Below are positions 24,531 to 33,443 of a stretch of 36,231 nucleotides of DNA, one piece after another (within the stretch, counting starts at the first letter, position 1; every line of letters starts with the position of its first letter). Under the pieces are notes generated by a model. The model ran no database searches. It had not been told where the DNA came from and was given only the letters and a program-made list of their open reading frames with translations. This stretch comes from Scatavimonas merdigallinarum (GTDB lineage: Bacteria; Bacillota; Clostridia; Oscillospirales; Acutalibacteraceae), in assembly GCA_018713055.1 (NCBI GenBank), contig DVFW01000025.1, positions 1 to 36,231 on the forward strand, read 5' to 3'. The position numbers and the translations under genes were made by a program.

Positions 24531-25949
24531 ATGTTAGAAAAACTATCTGTTGATTTTGTAAGAAAGATTTTTGCAATCCTCACAAATGGAAACGCGCAAA
24601 TAAAATTTTATACAATCTGCATGCAAAACCGCAACCGGGAAAAGGCCACCAATAAGCCGGTAGAATTTGGTATGAAGCTTTTGGGATGCAACATTTTATA
24701 CCGATTGCCGGGCGTCCGTAATATTCCCTTTGGCCGGACAATTGGCCAGCACTGTCTTACCCGACGTTACCTGCGGCTTCCGGTTGAGGATTTGGCCTCT
24801 GAAATTTTGGAAAACCCGCATGCAATTTGCGATGTACAGGGCAGTTTGCTTCTTCCAGTTCTTTCAGAAGAAAGCCTTTACCGCAAATTGGAAGCTTATT
24901 TTTCTTGCCCCGGATTTGCCGCTCTGCGCAAAAAGTTGCAGGATGTTCACCAGCCGATTGAGGAAATTTATGCGGAGATCAGCCGCCGCCTGAAGCGGAC
25001 GATTACCTGCGAAGCTGAACTGCATCTGGCTAAAGCAAACTGGATACCAAACCGCTATATTATTCGTTTTTTAGATATCGCTTCCTATCATGGCGTCGGT
25101 GTTCATCTGGTGCTCAATTCGTCTTATCCGTCTTCTTTTTTTGCAGCTTTACTGAAATACCATGGTGTTGTTTGGAACAGCCTTCAGGTTTCCTGCGAAG
25201 CAGGCACCAATAAGACGAAAATGGCCTGTCAGCTTGGGCTAAAGCAGTTCAGCGTGGTTTCCGCTGACTTTAACCATTGCATAAGGCCAATGACAAAGCA
25301 CGGCGGCAGGCCGATTTATTACCGAGCTCCCGTCCAATTGATGCAAGATGCGCTGCATCCGCGCCTTTGTTCAGCATTCAAAGAAAAGTATGATGCAATC
25401 TGTGGGGCGCGTGTGTTTTCCGGCAGACTACGCCCGTCTTTTCTTTATGAATTGGGCTATCTGTGCGTAGGCCCGCTTGAAAACGCGTTGCTTTCCTTAT
25501 GCCGTAACAAATTTACGGTTTGCTACGCACATGCGCACTCCTCCTTTGCAAGGTTGGCAGCCAGATATGCGCAATGCACATGTAACAGCGCGCAGCATTT
25601 TGATGTGGCCGAAATCCAAGTGTTTCACACAGGGATTACGCCAAATGGTTTTTCCGGCTTTTTGGAGCAACTGCGAAAAAACAACCCGGATGCTGAAATC
25701 CAGGTGCTTCCCCTGCAGGCGTTTTTAGCAGAAGATACAGCGCTGCTTGCCGGCCTGTTTTCCGGTGCTGACTCCGACATGATAAAAGGTGCGCAGGATT
25801 TTTGCCGGGACTACACCAGATATACGCAGGGGGAATTTGTTCCCCTGAAAGACGCTGTGAATTTGTATTGCGCCGGAAAAAAAGCGCTAAAACAGCTTTT
25901 GGACACAACGCCGGTATCCTTTTGGGGGCGTCCGGCCGCCTCTGTGTAA
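24531..25949 (+). CDS. Diverged COG5610-like HAD-fold protein, first gene of the glycan operon
   Basis: I do not recognise a named family at once, but the 472 residues line up with the HAD protein at 29746. ICDVQGSLLLPVLSEESLYR (from residue 99) matches SFDVFDTLLLRPF, VHLVLNSSYPSSFFAALLKY (191-210) matches AVTDMYLSGDIVKKAL, and FSVVSADFNHC matches the LHIGDNYTAD loop. FLYELGYLCVGPL matches YFEYGYAYAGLYVLGY. D101 keeps the nucleophile position, but the T of motif I is S and the GD of motif IV is AD, so catalysis is doubtful. The ATG at 24531 follows AGGAAGAGG. The next gene starts 31 bp downstream. It is perhaps a structural or scaffold paralog. Confidence 0.6.
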   Translation: MLEKLSVDFVRKIFAILTNGNAQIKFYTICMQNRNREKATNKPVEFGMKLLGCNILYRLPGVRNIPFGRTIGQHCLTRRYLRLPVEDLASEILENPHAICDVQGSLLLPVLSEESLYRKLEAYFSCPGFAALRKKLQDVHQPIEEIYAEISRRLKRTITCEAELHLAKANWIPNRYIIRFLDIASYHGVGVHLVLNSSYPSSFFAALLKYHGVVWNSLQVSCEAGTNKTKMACQLGLKQFSVVSADFNHCIRPMTKHGGRPIYYRAPVQLMQDALHPRLCSAFKEKYDAICGARVFSGRLRPSFLYELGYLCVGPLENALLSLCRNKFTVCYAHAHSSFARLAARYAQCTCNSAQHFDVAEIQVFHTGITPNGFSGFLEQLRKNNPDAEIQVLPLQAFLAEDTALLAGLFSGADSDMIKGAQDFCRDYTRYTQGEFVPLKDAVNLYCAGKKALKQLLDTTPVSFWGRPAASV

Positions 25950-25980
25950 AAAACTCCCTTCTTGAAAGGAGCATTAAAAA

Positions 25981-27489
25981 ATGGTTTTGTACCATTTATC
26001 AACTACTTATCAACTTTTATATTGTATTGCGCACCGACTGTCCCGCCATCCGGATGAAGAAGCCGGGCTTTTTATGGTTGAATACATATGGCCGGAAACA
26101 CAGCGCGACAAGCTTCTGCAAAAATTGCAGAAAACAGGCTGGTTTTCGTTTGTCCGCCTGATACCGGAAAACCAATTTAAGCTGCGGCGGGGCAACGCTT
26201 TGACAGAATCCAGTACGCCGGAAGAAATTCAATCGGTTATCCGCAGCGTCTGCATATGTATGGAAAAGTGGCTGCATTTGGACCTTTCTTCGTTTTCTAA
26301 AATTTATATTGGCTCCGATCAATGGTCCTTTGGCATTTATTGCCTTGCCAACCGCATTCCCCATGTTTATATTGAAGATGCAAGCGGTATGCTGTCGCAG
26401 CGCAAGCGGTACATGCAGATTACCAAGGAAATTAACCTGACAAATTATGTGATTTCTGAATTTTTACATGGAGCCGGCACCAGTGAGTATGAAACCGCCC
26501 GCCTGTGCGATATGCGCAATTTTGTGGAAGGCTTTACCGATGAAAAGGCAGAAAATTTTTCAATATACGATGCACTGAAATATGAAATTCCGGGCCGTGT
26601 TCCGGAGATATTGGCCTTTTATGGAGCAACGCCCGTTACGGTGACAAAAAGGCTGCCCGTTTGTATCTATATGACCCAATTTCTTAAAACAATGGCTGTT
26701 AAGGATCTGGATGTACAGGAACAGATTACGACCCTTTTAGTCGATTATTTTGCAAGCGACTGCAAACTGGTTATCAAGCCGCACCCAAAAGACATCTGGT
26801 TAAACTACCGGAGAATTTTTCCAGGCGCTGAGATCTTGCCCTGCCGGTTGAATGCCGAGCTTCTTCCCTTTGTGTTTTCACATCCTGTGCAGCGGGTGCT
26901 TACTGCAAGCTCAACTTCCGTAGGCGGTATGGCCCCCTTTGCGGGAGAGGTCTATGCATTTACCACAGAAATTGAAACCGGCTATGAACGTTTACACGCT
27001 TACTATGTCGCAGCTTTTTTGCTTTTAAAGCTTGCGACATCTGAGGATACTCCTCTGGCGCTTACTTTATCGGAGGTACAACAAACACAGCTGTATCATT
27101 TCTTAAAAATTCTGCATGTTCCAATACAGGCGCGCGGCCTCCCCGTTTATGTCACCGGCAACCCCGCTTTGCAGGAAGCAGACTTTCAAAAAAACATTTT
27201 GCTGCTTGTGGGCGACAGCGGTGAAGAGAGCCTGACAAGCCTTCCGTTTACGACCTGCCTTCCGCCGGACAAAAGTATAATATGGGCACATGCGGAAGTA
27301 TGCCCGGAGGAAGGCAGCCTTCTTACAGAAACCAGCTATAATCTTTATCTTGTCATAGAAAAAAAACAATTGCACGGTCCCCTGCCCGTTTTTTGCACAA
27401 AACGCGTTTTACGTTATTCAAAGGCCGTGTTGTCCATCGAGGCAAAAATTTTTTCAAAAACAGAAAAGGAGAGTAGAACCGCCTTATGA
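25981..27489 (+). CDS. Sialyltransferase-like glycosyltransferase A (GT52/polysialyltransferase-like)
   Basis: The 502-aa protein has the bacterial sialyltransferase signature: an N-terminal YHLSTTYQLLYCIAH Rossmann start, a (D/E)(D/E)G-like EDASG (132-136; the Gly of the motif is Ala), an HP motif in VIKPHPKD (H268, P269) and an S/T motif STSV (311-314). The family transfers sialic acid or related acids from CMP-activated donors. It is paralogous to the gene at 31848, with the motifs at almost the same residue numbers. About 150 extra C-terminal residues have no visible function. AAAGGAG precedes the ATG. It overlaps the cytidylyltransferase gene by ATGA, which fits a CMP-sugar donor. Confidence 0.75.
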   Translation: MVLYHLSTTYQLLYCIAHRLSRHPDEEAGLFMVEYIWPETQRDKLLQKLQKTGWFSFVRLIPENQFKLRRGNALTESSTPEEIQSVIRSVCICMEKWLHLDLSSFSKIYIGSDQWSFGIYCLANRIPHVYIEDASGMLSQRKRYMQITKEINLTNYVISEFLHGAGTSEYETARLCDMRNFVEGFTDEKAENFSIYDALKYEIPGRVPEILAFYGATPVTVTKRLPVCIYMTQFLKTMAVKDLDVQEQITTLLVDYFASDCKLVIKPHPKDIWLNYRRIFPGAEILPCRLNAELLPFVFSHPVQRVLTASSTSVGGMAPFAGEVYAFTTEIETGYERLHAYYVAAFLLLKLATSEDTPLALTLSEVQQTQLYHFLKILHVPIQARGLPVYVTGNPALQEADFQKNILLLVGDSGEESLTSLPFTTCLPPDKSIIWAHAEVCPEEGSLLTETSYNLYLVIEKKQLHGPLPVFCTKRVLRYSKAVLSIEAKIFSKTEKESRTAL

Positions 27490-28148
27490 AAACAGTTGCC
27501 TTTGTTCCAGTAAAGCTGCAAAATGAACGTCTGCCGGGGAAAAATATAAAGCCCTTCCATCATGGTGATCCATTGATCTGCTATATTTTACGCACGCTGC
27601 TTAAGGTAGAGCATTTGGACGAAATTTATGTATATTGCAGCGACCCAGCAATTCAGGCATATTTGCCCGACGGTGTTTTCTGGCTGGCACGCGACCCCCG
27701 CCTGGATTCCTCTTCCACTTTAATTTTAGATGTTTTGCATGCGTTTGCACAGGACATATATGCAGACATCTATGTTCTGGCACATGCGACCGCGCCGTTT
27801 ATCTCCAGCACATCTGTCCATATGGGACTGCAGGCTGTGTACAGCGGGCAATATGACAGCGCGCTGACTGTACGAAAGCTGCGCGAGTTTCTGTGGATTA
27901 ATGGAAGCCCGCAATACGATATCCGCCAAATTCCACGTACGCAGGATTTGGAAGAAATGTATGCAGAAACAACAGGCCTGTATATTTACAGGCGGGAAGT
28001 ACTGACAAAACAACGGAGGCGCACGGGTGACCGCCCGTTTTTGATCCAAGTCAGCGATATAGAGGCCTGCGATGTTAATGAACCCATTGATTTTGAAATT
28101 GCGGACATGCTTTATAACCGTTTTATCCGCAGAGGAGAGCATAGATGA
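27486..28148 (+). CDS. CMP-sialate/ulosonate synthetase-like cytidylyltransferase (NeuA/PseF family)
   Basis: The 220-aa protein begins KTVAFVPVKLQNERLPGKNI, the nucleotide-binding P-loop of acylneuraminate cytidylyltransferases (usually IPARGGSKRLPGKN; here the small residues are replaced by KLQNE). It continues with YCSDPAIQAY and LAHATAPFISSTSVH (the QPTSPLR position), then DIEACDVNEPIDFEIADML, where the metal-binding aspartates of this family lie. It activates an acidic sugar with CTP. The atypical P-loop suggests a nonstandard substrate. It overlaps both neighbours by 4 bp (ATGA). Confidence 0.82.
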   Translation: MKTVAFVPVKLQNERLPGKNIKPFHHGDPLICYILRTLLKVEHLDEIYVYCSDPAIQAYLPDGVFWLARDPRLDSSSTLILDVLHAFAQDIYADIYVLAHATAPFISSTSVHMGLQAVYSGQYDSALTVRKLREFLWINGSPQYDIRQIPRTQDLEEMYAETTGLYIYRREVLTKQRRRTGDRPFLIQVSDIEACDVNEPIDFEIADMLYNRFIRRGEHR

Positions 28149-29749
28149 AACAGGTGAAATTATTGGACTGCACGCTTCGCGACGGCGGGTATGTCAACAA
28201 TTGGCAGTTTGGGCGCGAAACGATCCGGGACATGCTGTACCGCTTTGCAAAATCGGGCGCCGATATTGTGGAATGCGGTTTTTTGACCGATCTGCCCAGC
28301 AAGGAAGGACAGGCTTTGTTCCACAGTGTTGAAGAAATCAACGCGCTTCTGCCAGAAGGCAGCAGCACGCTGTTTGTCGCCATGATCGCCATAGGTGAAA
28401 AGGAAATAAATCCATCCGCGCTTTCAGACGCCCAAAAAACAGGGCTGGGCGGCGTTCGTCTTACCTTTCATCCGGAAGAAATTGACAAAGCCTTTTGTTA
28501 CGGTGAGGTGCTCAAACAAAAGGGTTACAAACTGTTTATGCAGCCGGTAGGTACCGCGTCGTATTCCGACGAAGAGCTGATCTGCCTGATTAAGCGCGTA
28601 AACCAGCTGAGGCCCTATGCTTTTTATCTGGTGGACACACTTGGAACCATGTATGGAAAACTGCTGCTGCGCCAGGTTATATTGGCGGACCATAATCTGG
28701 CAGAAGGGATAAAGATTGGCTACCATTCCCATAACAATTTGCAGATGTCGTTTGCAAACGCACAAAAGCTGCTGGAGTATAAGACTTCCCGCGGATTGAT
28801 TCTTGATTGTTCAGCCAGCGGGATGGGGCGCGGCGCAGGCAACCTTTGCACAGAACTTGTAATCAATTATTATAACTGCGAATATGAAAGCCGCTATAAC
28901 GTCGTTCCTATTCTGGAGATTGTAGATAAATATATTTCAACGATTTCACTTACAAGCAGATGGGGATATTCCTGCCCGTATTTTTTGTCCTCCATTCAAA
29001 ACTGCCACCCCAATTATGCCTCTTACTTAATGTCCAAGCAGACAATGCAGGTTAGTGCCGTTTCGGAAATTCTTGACCAGATACCGACAGAAAAACGGGA
29101 GCAGTTTGACAAATATCTGATTGAACGGCTTTACCAAAAATATCAATCACATGCGGTGGACGATATAGAAGTTATTGATATGCTGCGTCGGAAAATGTCC
29201 GGAAGAAAGGTGCTGCTACTGGCCCCGGGGCGTTCGATTGTTACCTGCAAGGAACAAATTGATCAATTTATCGCGCAGGAAAACCCGCTGGTGATCAGCA
29301 TAAATTTTGTACCGGAAAGCCATTCGTATGATCTTTTGTTTTTAACCAACGACCGGCGTTACGAGGAAGGCGGCAAAGAAATGGACTGGAAAAAGGTGGT
29401 TGCTACCTCTAATCTTCGCGCCCTGCCGGAAGGGGTGACCGTCGTCAACTATGCTTCTTTGCTCAATACTTCGTTATATGCCTCCGACAGCGCCTGCCCC
29501 ATGCTGCTTAAATTGCTGGTAAAATGCACTGTAAAGGACGTTTATCTGGCCGGGATGGACGGCTTTTCAGACGATCCCTTATTCAATTACTGGTCGCCGG
29601 ATTATGCGGTGTTTAATTATGATATTCCACTTCATACAAAAAATGAAGAAATTAACACACAGCTTAACAAACGTGCGAAGGAGTTGCGCCTGACGCTTCT
29701 TACACCAAGCCTCTATAAAATCCATAATCAAAAGGATGAAGATGATTGA
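28145..29749 (+). CDS. HMGL-like pyruvate aldolase fused to a C-terminal Rossmann-like domain
   Basis: The 534-aa protein has an N-terminal TIM-barrel of the HMGL/4-hydroxy-2-oxovalerate aldolase family: LLDCTLRDGGYVNNW with D8 and R12 (residues 6-20), VDTLGTM (163-169) and the metal histidines H194 and H196 in GYHSHNN. From about residue 350 a second domain starts with VLLLAPGRSI (357-365) and continues with ISINFVPESHSYDLLFLTND; it resembles the Rossmann domains of DUF115/CstI-type proteins. Family aldolases handle pyruvate plus an aldehyde, so it may make or split a 2-keto-3-deoxy acid. This would fit the adjoining CMP-sugar synthetase in an operon without NeuB. Function inferred. Confidence 0.75.
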   Translation: MKQVKLLDCTLRDGGYVNNWQFGRETIRDMLYRFAKSGADIVECGFLTDLPSKEGQALFHSVEEINALLPEGSSTLFVAMIAIGEKEINPSALSDAQKTGLGGVRLTFHPEEIDKAFCYGEVLKQKGYKLFMQPVGTASYSDEELICLIKRVNQLRPYAFYLVDTLGTMYGKLLLRQVILADHNLAEGIKIGYHSHNNLQMSFANAQKLLEYKTSRGLILDCSASGMGRGAGNLCTELVINYYNCEYESRYNVVPILEIVDKYISTISLTSRWGYSCPYFLSSIQNCHPNYASYLMSKQTMQVSAVSEILDQIPTEKREQFDKYLIERLYQKYQSHAVDDIEVIDMLRRKMSGRKVLLLAPGRSIVTCKEQIDQFIAQENPLVISINFVPESHSYDLLFLTNDRRYEEGGKEMDWKKVVATSNLRALPEGVTVVNYASLLNTSLYASDSACPMLLKLLVKCTVKDVYLAGMDGFSDDPLFNYWSPDYAVFNYDIPLHTKNEEINTQLNKRAKELRLTLLTPSLYKIHNQKDEDD

Positions 29750-31851
29750 CAGGACGGATTGTACAGCTTTACAAAAAACAAAAGAAAAAAATAAAACGGC
29801 GTATTGACCGTGCTTTTGCCCGCGTTGTTATGCACCGGCGCTTTATTACGGACGCTTATTATCGTGAAAAATCAGATGAAATTGGTATTGTGCGGCGGGC
29901 TTTATACCTGCTGCTGCTGTGCCTGGCCTCTGCCGCAGGGAAAGTCTACTCGCACCGGGCTGCTCCTCCGGAACGGCGGGATTATACAAACCATCCCTTT
30001 TACAAGCGTCCGGAAAGCTACGCCTGTAAAAGGCCCAGCTACACAGCTATGGCAAAAAAGCTTTTATTGTGCGATGTAGTGTCCTTTGACGTATTTGATA
30101 CTCTGCTTTTACGGCCCTTTGACGATCCCAAGGCGGTCTTTTATCTGGTGGGAGAGCAGCTGCACTGCCCTTCTTTTTTCAGATACCGCATATTGGCGGA
30201 AAAACAGGCGCGCAGGGAGGCCATGGATAAAACCGGCAGCAATGAGGTTACTTTGCAGGATATTTATAAAAAGCTTGAACGCTATGTTGCATGCAATATA
30301 GAAAAAGCGATACGGGTGGAAGAAGAAACGGAACTTTCGCTTTTGCAGTTTAACCCCTATATGAAAGAAATTTATCATATGGCTCTGAACCTGAATAAAA
30401 CAATTATTGCCGTAACAGATATGTATCTGTCCGGCGACATCGTCAAAAAAGCACTGCGTAAAAACGGGTACACCGAAATTTCGCAAATTTTTTTGTCGCA
30501 GGAATGCGGCTTTTCCAAACGAAGCGGCCGTCTTTTCCCCTATGTAAAAGAAAAAATTGGAGCAGAAAAAATGTATTTGCACATTGGCGACAATTACACC
30601 GCCGATGTACTTGCCGCAAAAGAAGCGGGATTTCAAACCTGCCATTACCCAAACGTCGACCGTTTGGGTAACCCGCACCGCGCAACCGATCTGACTGCGC
30701 TGATTGGAAGCGCCTACCGGGGCGTTTTAAATAATCGCTTATGCTGCGGCGCATACCGGGAAAACCAATATTTTGAGTACGGCTATGCATACGCCGGCCT
30801 TTACGTATTAGGTTATTGCGTATGGATTCACGAGCGGGTAAAAGCCAAAAAGATTGATACGTTGCTGTTTTTATCCAGAGACGGCGATATTCTGCAAAAA
30901 GCCTACCAGATGCTTTATCCGGAGGAAAACACACAATACGTATATTGGTCCCGCGCCGCCGCCACGCGCCTGACGGCCAGTTACTTTCGCAATGAGTTTT
31001 TTTTGCGTTACATAAAATATAAAATATCCAGAAAAATTACCATGCGCCAGATGCTTAAAGCAATGGAATTGCCAGATATGCAGCCAATATTAGACAACTC
31101 CGGCTTTTCAACGGATACGGTGCTTACACAGGAAAACTACGAACAGATTGTTGCTGTATTTCTGAACAATTGGCACGTTGTTGAAAATGCATATGCAAAA
31201 AGCCTTGCGGCGGCAAAAAAATACTATTGTGAAAAATTATCCGGCGCACGCCGCGCCGCCGCGGTAGATGTTGGTTGGGCGGCCAGTGGCGTTTCCGCGC
31301 TGAAGGTATTGGTAGAGGATTTATGGAAATTTGACTGTAAAATATATGGATTTATATCGGGCGCCAATTACATTCATGACCAAAATATTATTGAAGCACC
31401 GCTTACTACCGGTGATATAGAGTCTTATATGTTTTCTCAGCAAAAAAACAGAGAATTAAAACGCAGACACCGCGTGGGCCAGCTTTACAGTGTGCTGATT
31501 GAGATGATGCTTGCATCCCCAACGCCTTCTTTTTTGCAGTACAAAGAAGATAAAGACGAAAAGCCCGGCTTTTGCTTTGATTTACCAGAAGTAGAAGGTT
31601 ATGAAAAAATCCGCGAACTGCAACGAGGTGTTTTACAATTTATTGAAACGTATACACAGGCGTTTAAGAAGTACCCTTATATGTACAGAATATGCGGAGA
31701 AGACGCTTACCATGTTTGTCGTTTTATTATATCCAAGCCAAAATATTTTCAAAATCTTTTTGGGGATTATCCTGTAAATCGGACAGTAGGAACTTCTTCT
31801 TATACAATGGAAACACTGCAAGACCTGTTTGAGAAAGAATATAAGAAATGA
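29746..31851 (+). CDS. COG5610-like HAD superfamily protein with large C-terminal region
   Basis: The 701-aa protein has a basic N-terminus with a hydrophobic stretch (about 50-66). A HAD domain follows: motif I VVSFDVFDTLLLRPF with D115, motif II VTDMYLS and motif IV HIGDNYTADVLAAKEAGF (about 278-296). A C-terminal half includes FLSRDGDILQKAYQMLYP, a second HAD-like SRDG motif typical of COG5610 proteins in cell-surface polysaccharide clusters. The start is TTG at 29746 with AAGGA seven bases upstream, overlapping the TGA of the aldolase gene (TTGA); no in-frame ATG is near. It is the better conserved paralog of the gene at 24531. Confidence 0.75.
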   Translation: MTGRIVQLYKKQKKKIKRRIDRAFARVVMHRRFITDAYYREKSDEIGIVRRALYLLLLCLASAAGKVYSHRAAPPERRDYTNHPFYKRPESYACKRPSYTAMAKKLLLCDVVSFDVFDTLLLRPFDDPKAVFYLVGEQLHCPSFFRYRILAEKQARREAMDKTGSNEVTLQDIYKKLERYVACNIEKAIRVEEETELSLLQFNPYMKEIYHMALNLNKTIIAVTDMYLSGDIVKKALRKNGYTEISQIFLSQECGFSKRSGRLFPYVKEKIGAEKMYLHIGDNYTADVLAAKEAGFQTCHYPNVDRLGNPHRATDLTALIGSAYRGVLNNRLCCGAYRENQYFEYGYAYAGLYVLGYCVWIHERVKAKKIDTLLFLSRDGDILQKAYQMLYPEENTQYVYWSRAAATRLTASYFRNEFFLRYIKYKISRKITMRQMLKAMELPDMQPILDNSGFSTDTVLTQENYEQIVAVFLNNWHVVENAYAKSLAAAKKYYCEKLSGARRAAAVDVGWAASGVSALKVLVEDLWKFDCKIYGFISGANYIHDQNIIEAPLTTGDIESYMFSQQKNRELKRRHRVGQLYSVLIEMMLASPTPSFLQYKEDKDEKPGFCFDLPEVEGYEKIRELQRGVLQFIETYTQAFKKYPYMYRICGEDAYHVCRFIISKPKYFQNLFGDYPVNRTVGTSSYTMETLQDLFEKEYKK

Positions 31852-33443
31852 GGATTGGAATGATTTATTATGCGTTAACGACGTACCATATCTTATGTTG
31901 TGTTTTACATAAAATGACGGTTCATCCGCAGGAAAATGCGGTATTGCTGTTGTCAGATATTCATAAAAATTCCACCGCTTTTGCAAAGCATTACCAAAGT
32001 GCCGGAATTTTTCACAAAGTTGTGCTTTTGGAAGAGCTGTCCGTTCTGGAACGCCAACGGTACTTGGAACGTAAAAAAATGCCGCCCTCTTTTATTCTTT
32101 CCGCCTGTTGTCGCCAAATGGAAAGATGCTTAAAAAAAGCAGGGGTGCATGTTAAGAGAGAAAAAGACCTGTATGTATGCCCGGACCACTTCCCTTTTGG
32201 GTGGTACGTAATTCGAAACAAGCTTTCTTATCATTGCTTTGAAGAAGGAAGCGGCGTTCTTTCCAACCGTGATTTTGCTTTGGAAAATATGAAACGCAAT
32301 AAAACGCAGTACCACCTTTATTTTTCTTTAGGCTGCTTTGGTGAAAACCGGTATGCCTGTGAAATTCTTGCAGATGCAGAAAAACAAAGACCGGGCTATA
32401 CACATTCCAAAATGACTGACTTTTCTGTTGACCGTATTCTGGAGGAAATGTCGGAGGCAAAGCGGCAGCAGGTTTTGCTTTTTTTTGGTGTGAACGAAAA
32501 AATCACCCTGTCTGAAAACAGTGCGCTGCTGCTAACCCAGCATATGGCAAACCTGGGTTTAATGACGCTTGAGGAACAACACCTGCTGTACACCCTGTTT
32601 GCAGATTACCTGTTTGCCCCGGACAGCCAATTGGTCGTTAAACCACACCCGGACGACATAGCCGGGATGTACCGCCGCATTTTTCAAGGGAAAGCAAAAA
32701 TTCTTCCCTTTGCAATGCCATCTGAGCTGATACGCTATTGTATATCCGGGTGTTTTCAGAAGGCGGCGGCGGCTTATTCCACCTCTGTGCGTTCCATGTG
32801 CTCAATTGCCGGACAAACGCTTTGTTTTGACAACCGTATTCTAAAAGATTGGCGTTATATGCCCCAATATGACTGTGCGGTGCGCTTTTTACAGTCTATA
32901 GGCATACAAGTCGCCGATACCGACGGGGACGAACTGCTTTTACAGGCGTTTGCCCATATGCTAAAAAGCCCGATCGTGTTTTCACATTCTGATTCTATTT
33001 TTGCCTCTTCTGCAGAAGCCGTAGTGTTCAGCGATTTGAACGAGCAGAATCCCATACAACATGCAGAAGAAACGGCGGCCTTTCTGCGCTGCACAGTGGC
33101 CAGAGTTGTTGTTTTTTGCCAGGAAAAGGAAGACTATGCCTTCTTTGACGGACAGAATAAAAGCTTATTTCGCTATATACGCCCTATAACGCTGTATGGC
33201 AATGGTGAAATGCGGCATATTACAATTTTTACAAAGGAGCAGGCAATTATGAAAGCAGCTGAACAGTTTGCCACAAAAAAGGAGCTTCCCTATACGGGCG
33301 TTACAGTAGAAATGCGAGGAATTGGCGCCTCAGAAGCAGAAAAAATCCGGGTGCTGGAAGGCGTTTTGGCCGCTACAGAAAAACGCCTAAACAGTTATAT
33401 AGAAGAAAGAAGGCGTTCTTATGAAGAAACTGATCATCTTTGA
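31848..33443 (+). CDS. Sialyltransferase-like glycosyltransferase B (GT52/polysialyltransferase-like)
   Basis: The 531-aa paralog of the 25981 protein has YYALTTYHILCCVLH at the N-terminus, EEGSG (132-136, a canonical (D/E)(D/E)G), the HP motif in VVKPHPDD (H267, P268), YRRIF shared with paralog A, and STSV (311-314). The motif set and spacing are those of CMP-sialic-acid-using GT-B enzymes. The C-terminus is charged and coil-like (about 480-531). ATGA overlaps the preceding gene. It overlaps the next by 23 bp, so translation of the whole operon appears coupled. Confidence 0.78.
   Translation: MRIGMIYYALTTYHILCCVLHKMTVHPQENAVLLLSDIHKNSTAFAKHYQSAGIFHKVVLLEELSVLERQRYLERKKMPPSFILSACCRQMERCLKKAGVHVKREKDLYVCPDHFPFGWYVIRNKLSYHCFEEGSGVLSNRDFALENMKRNKTQYHLYFSLGCFGENRYACEILADAEKQRPGYTHSKMTDFSVDRILEEMSEAKRQQVLLFFGVNEKITLSENSALLLTQHMANLGLMTLEEQHLLYTLFADYLFAPDSQLVVKPHPDDIAGMYRRIFQGKAKILPFAMPSELIRYCISGCFQKAAAAYSTSVRSMCSIAGQTLCFDNRILKDWRYMPQYDCAVRFLQSIGIQVADTDGDELLLQAFAHMLKSPIVFSHSDSIFASSAEAVVFSDLNEQNPIQHAEETAAFLRCTVARVVVFCQEKEDYAFFDGQNKSLFRYIRPITLYGNGEMRHITIFTKEQAIMKAAEQFATKKELPYTGVTVEMRGIGASEAEKIRVLEGVLAATEKRLNSYIEERRRSYEETDHL

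Noticed and set aside
24531..25949. U32 peptidase or other named enzyme for the first operon gene
   Set aside because: No U32 signature is present; the segment order instead follows the HAD protein at 29746.
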